A stretch of 64,000 nucleotides of DNA, from assembly GCA_013397435.1 (NCBI GenBank), contig VZRG01000434.1:368223-432222 (forward strand), given 5' to 3'. This document shows positions 61,920-64,000 of the stretch, piece by piece (the first letter of the stretch is position 1; each line of letters opens with the position of its first letter). This DNA comes from Erythrocercus mccallii. Its lineage: Eukaryota; Chordata; Aves; Passeriformes; Dicruridae. Position numbers and translations under genes: made by a program. The notes beneath the pieces are model-generated. The model did not search any database, was not told where the DNA came from, and was given only the letters and a program-made list of their open reading frames with translations.

Positions 61920-63230
61920 AGATGGGGAGCACTTCAACAAACTGCGCATTCAACTTATTCATGGCAGCAGATATGATGCCTCCAGGGGTGCTGAGGCAGG
62001 GGACTGATGTCTTAAGGAATCTTCTCGCTCCTTTTGGAGAACTTGTAGTGACTGAGGAAGTTTCACCATGACTGGAAAAGGTCATGTAGTACGCACTGTC
62101 AAGAAGGAGAAGACGGGAGCATCTAGGGAATTACAGGCTGGCTTGCCCGATCTAAGTCTTCAGGAAGACTACAAAGAAAATATTTTTGAAAACCATTTTT
62201 AAGCAAATAAAGGACAACAATGAAGTTAGGAACAGTGAGGTAGATTTGCCAAGTGTGAACTGTGCATGACTGTCTTTTGTGCTGTTATTCTGGAAATGGG
62301 AGAGAGCAGTGGATGAAAAATAAACTGGATTGTCAGGCAGTGCAAGGCGCACCTGGCAGGTGGTAGCTAGTGGTATTTCTTAGTGGTCAATACTAGGGCT
62401 GATGCTGTTTTACGCCTTAGTGTCAGATGGTGATGACTGGACAGGACACTGCCAGACCAGTTTGTGGGCAACATCTAATGGGGAGGAGTAGCCAGTAGGG
62501 AGGAAGACAGGACTGCCCATCAGATGGACCTGTCAGTGCTGGGGAAATGGAATGGCAGGACCCCGGTGAGAATCCGCTCAGTGGTGAATGCAGAGTCCCT
62601 CTCGGCCGCGGGCAGACCGGAGCCCTGCAGCAGCCCAGGCGGGAGGCCGGCTGCCTGGCAAGGAATTGCTCAGGAAAGGCCCTGGAACCCTGCAGGCAGC
62701 AGCTGAGTGTGGACCCGCAGCGCGCTCTTGTGGCGAAAGACGTCAACTGCATAGGGACCCTGCGGGCAGCAGGCCGGGAGGAGGCGTTCACTGCCTTGGG
62801 GCATTTGGGAGACTGTATCTGGAGAATTGTCTTCAGCGGCACAGTACAAAGGAGGCACTGCTGTATTAGAGAAGGCTGGCTTGAAGTCTTGCGAAAAATT
62901 GAAGGAGCTGGAACACAAAATGTAAGCAAAAAACCAGTACTGAAACCAGAAGAAATGTTTCTTTTTCAGCTAAAAGAAAAGAAAGTTTATGGGAGATGGT
63001 CATACTGCTTCAATTGCATGTCAGGCAGATGGAAAGGGGAAGGAGTCAGGCTCCTCTCAGAGCCACTGTGGAAGAAGTGACAAATACTGACTGGAGCATA
63101 AGAAATTCCTCCTTTATGAGGAAATCTTCAAATTGGGTCTGATGGAACCTTGGAGGAGCAGGAGGCTGAACTAGAGATCTCCTGGATTCCCTTCTAGCTT
63201 GAGTTACTTTGGAATTGGCAGTTTGACAAG
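61920..63230 (+). mobile_element. Decayed long CR1-type LINE, ORF2 to 3' end
   Basis: Ordered matches to the CR1 reverse-transcriptase region are visible: GACTGGAAAAGGTCATG (62070), 'ggagcatctagggaattacaggct' (62116), GGGAGAGAGCAGTGGATG (62297), GGTGGTAGCTAGTGGTATTT (62359), 'taatggggaggagtagcc' (62476), CTCTTGTGGCGAAAGACGTC (62725) and the tail part GATCTCCTGGATTCCCTTCT (63176). Many frameshifts and stops remain, so it makes no product. The 177-codon open stretch at 62547-63080 lies inside it and is not a gene. A GC-richer insert at about 62560-62800 is within the copy. Confidence 0.75.
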
Positions 63231-63922
63231 AAGTGATAGGGTATTGATACAGCATTGCAGAGACCATTAAAGGTTATTGACCCATGGATCAGTGCCAGTA
63301 ATGCAAGCAACTGTGACATAAACTCAGTCTCTCCTTTTTTATATTAGTCAGGCCTTTTGCCATTGCTGCTTGTTTTGAAGAGCCTCACTCCTGTGCTGGT
63401 TATAAACTAATATTTTTTTCATTTACAAAAAGCTCTATTTACCTTCCGATGTGGGTTTTGTTTTGTTCCATTTCCAGTATATGCTGGTTTGTTCTCAGCA
63501 TAAAATTTCCTTTTCTACTCTAGTTTTTACTTTCCTGGTGGGTTATAAAGTTGTGGTTGTTGCATAACGGTCTTTTCTTAAACTGTTTAATTCAGACTGC
63601 AGATTTAAGTGTGAAGAGAAATGCACGCTAAATTATTTAGTATGAGCTAATTTTCTTAAGGATTTCTGGTTGTCAGAAGCTGTGTATTTCCATGGGCTTT
63701 AAAATTAGAAATATGTAAAATACAATTGCTTCTTTATCTGTGCACTCTGAGAATACAGAGAAGCTTTTGTGTAGATGTTTTTTCAGTGTGCTTATCTTTC
63801 TAGTGATGCATCTTACCATGTTGCAAATATGCGTCTCCTATTTCTATAACTGCAGTAATTAAATGATAATTAGCACCATCTCTGAGAGCTTGGTTCTAAT
63901 TTAATACAGTGTGTCTTCGCAG

Positions 63923-63965
63923 GTGGAGAGCTTCTAATTTTAACTCCAGGACATTTCTGCTTGAT
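63923..63965 (+). CDS. Possible third coding exon near the window edge
   Basis: The acceptor cagtgtgtcttcgcag and donor gtaaga bound 43 bases. In the phase left by the exon at 59604 they read GELLILTPGHFCL with two bases left over and no stop. The hydrophobic peptide is unlike the basic stretch before it, so this may be a chance match. In another phase the block reads WRASNFNSRTFLLD, which also looks plausible but would not fit the previous exon. Confidence 0.25.
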
Positions 63966-64000
63966 GTAAGAGCTTTTGATAGCCAGGATTTAAAGCAAAG

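Larger units (their letters stand above)
59673..63922. other. Presumed intron with CR1 copies
   Basis: Downstream of the exon at 59604. It holds the CR1 pieces at 60692 (antisense) and 61920 (sense). The rest shows no exon or RNA gene that I can support. Confidence 0.5.

Noticed and set aside
62547..63080. 177-codon plus-strand open frame
   Set aside because: Sits inside the decayed CR1 copy in a frame that does not follow the CR1 reverse transcriptase.

Overview
The window looks like an intergenic and intronic stretch of a vertebrate nuclear chromosome, most likely from a bird. The main clue is several CR1-type LINE copies. One carries the typical CR1 3' end, (ATTCTGTG)n, at 46338-46355, and two lie in antisense with a 'CACAGAAT/CACAGAAC...GGTTGGAAG'-like start. 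I see no operons, bacterial-style genes, tRNAs, rRNAs or CRISPR arrays. Most of the sequence is AT-rich and non-coding, broken by two sharp GC/CpG-rich islands at about 11.76-12.64 kb and 39.48-40.90 kb that look like promoters.

Region 1 (about 6.1-12.3 kb, minus strand) holds the best evidence for a compact gene. A splice donor lies in the first CpG island (12210). Several stop-free exon-like blocks with good splice sites follow (11124-11175, 10161-10365, 8294-8349, 7194-7220, 6635-6697). A last block has a stop codon at 6212-6214 and an AATAAA signal at 6147-6152. The last three blocks join in one phase. I cannot link the middle blocks without at least one more exon, and I do not recognise the protein. 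Its N-terminal part is rich in Arg/Ser/Leu and poor in acidic residues, which would fit a mitochondrial presequence, but that is only inference. The promoter between 12340 and 12480 carries two copies of ACCAATAGCAG and a CRE-like TGACGTCT, and it may also fire to the right.

Region 2 (12.7-39.4 kb) shows no convincing coding exon. It contains a 2-kb purine-biased tract (18.15-20.27 kb), a probable solo retroviral-type LTR (23.92-24.30 kb), a decayed antisense CR1 LINE (36.54-37.66 kb), simple repeats and some perfect hairpins.

Region 3 (39.5-64 kb, plus strand) starts with the second CpG island, which has a 54-bp perfect tandem repeat, a (GGGA)n run and ETS/NRF1/YY1-like motifs. It appears to drive a plus-strand gene: a non-coding first exon ending at 40212, a possible 37-nt exon at 44604-44640 with a complete seven-codon upstream ORF, an exon at 53524-53631 with a start codon in good context, and an exon at 59604-59672. 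The spliced N-terminus begins MGRTAAKDSKNIKKEKNGKN and is very basic. The gene runs off the right edge and I cannot name it. The rest of this region is intron with further CR1 copies, the largest at 61.92-63.23 kb.

All exon calls rest on reading splice sites and reading frames by eye. No database or transcript evidence was available.
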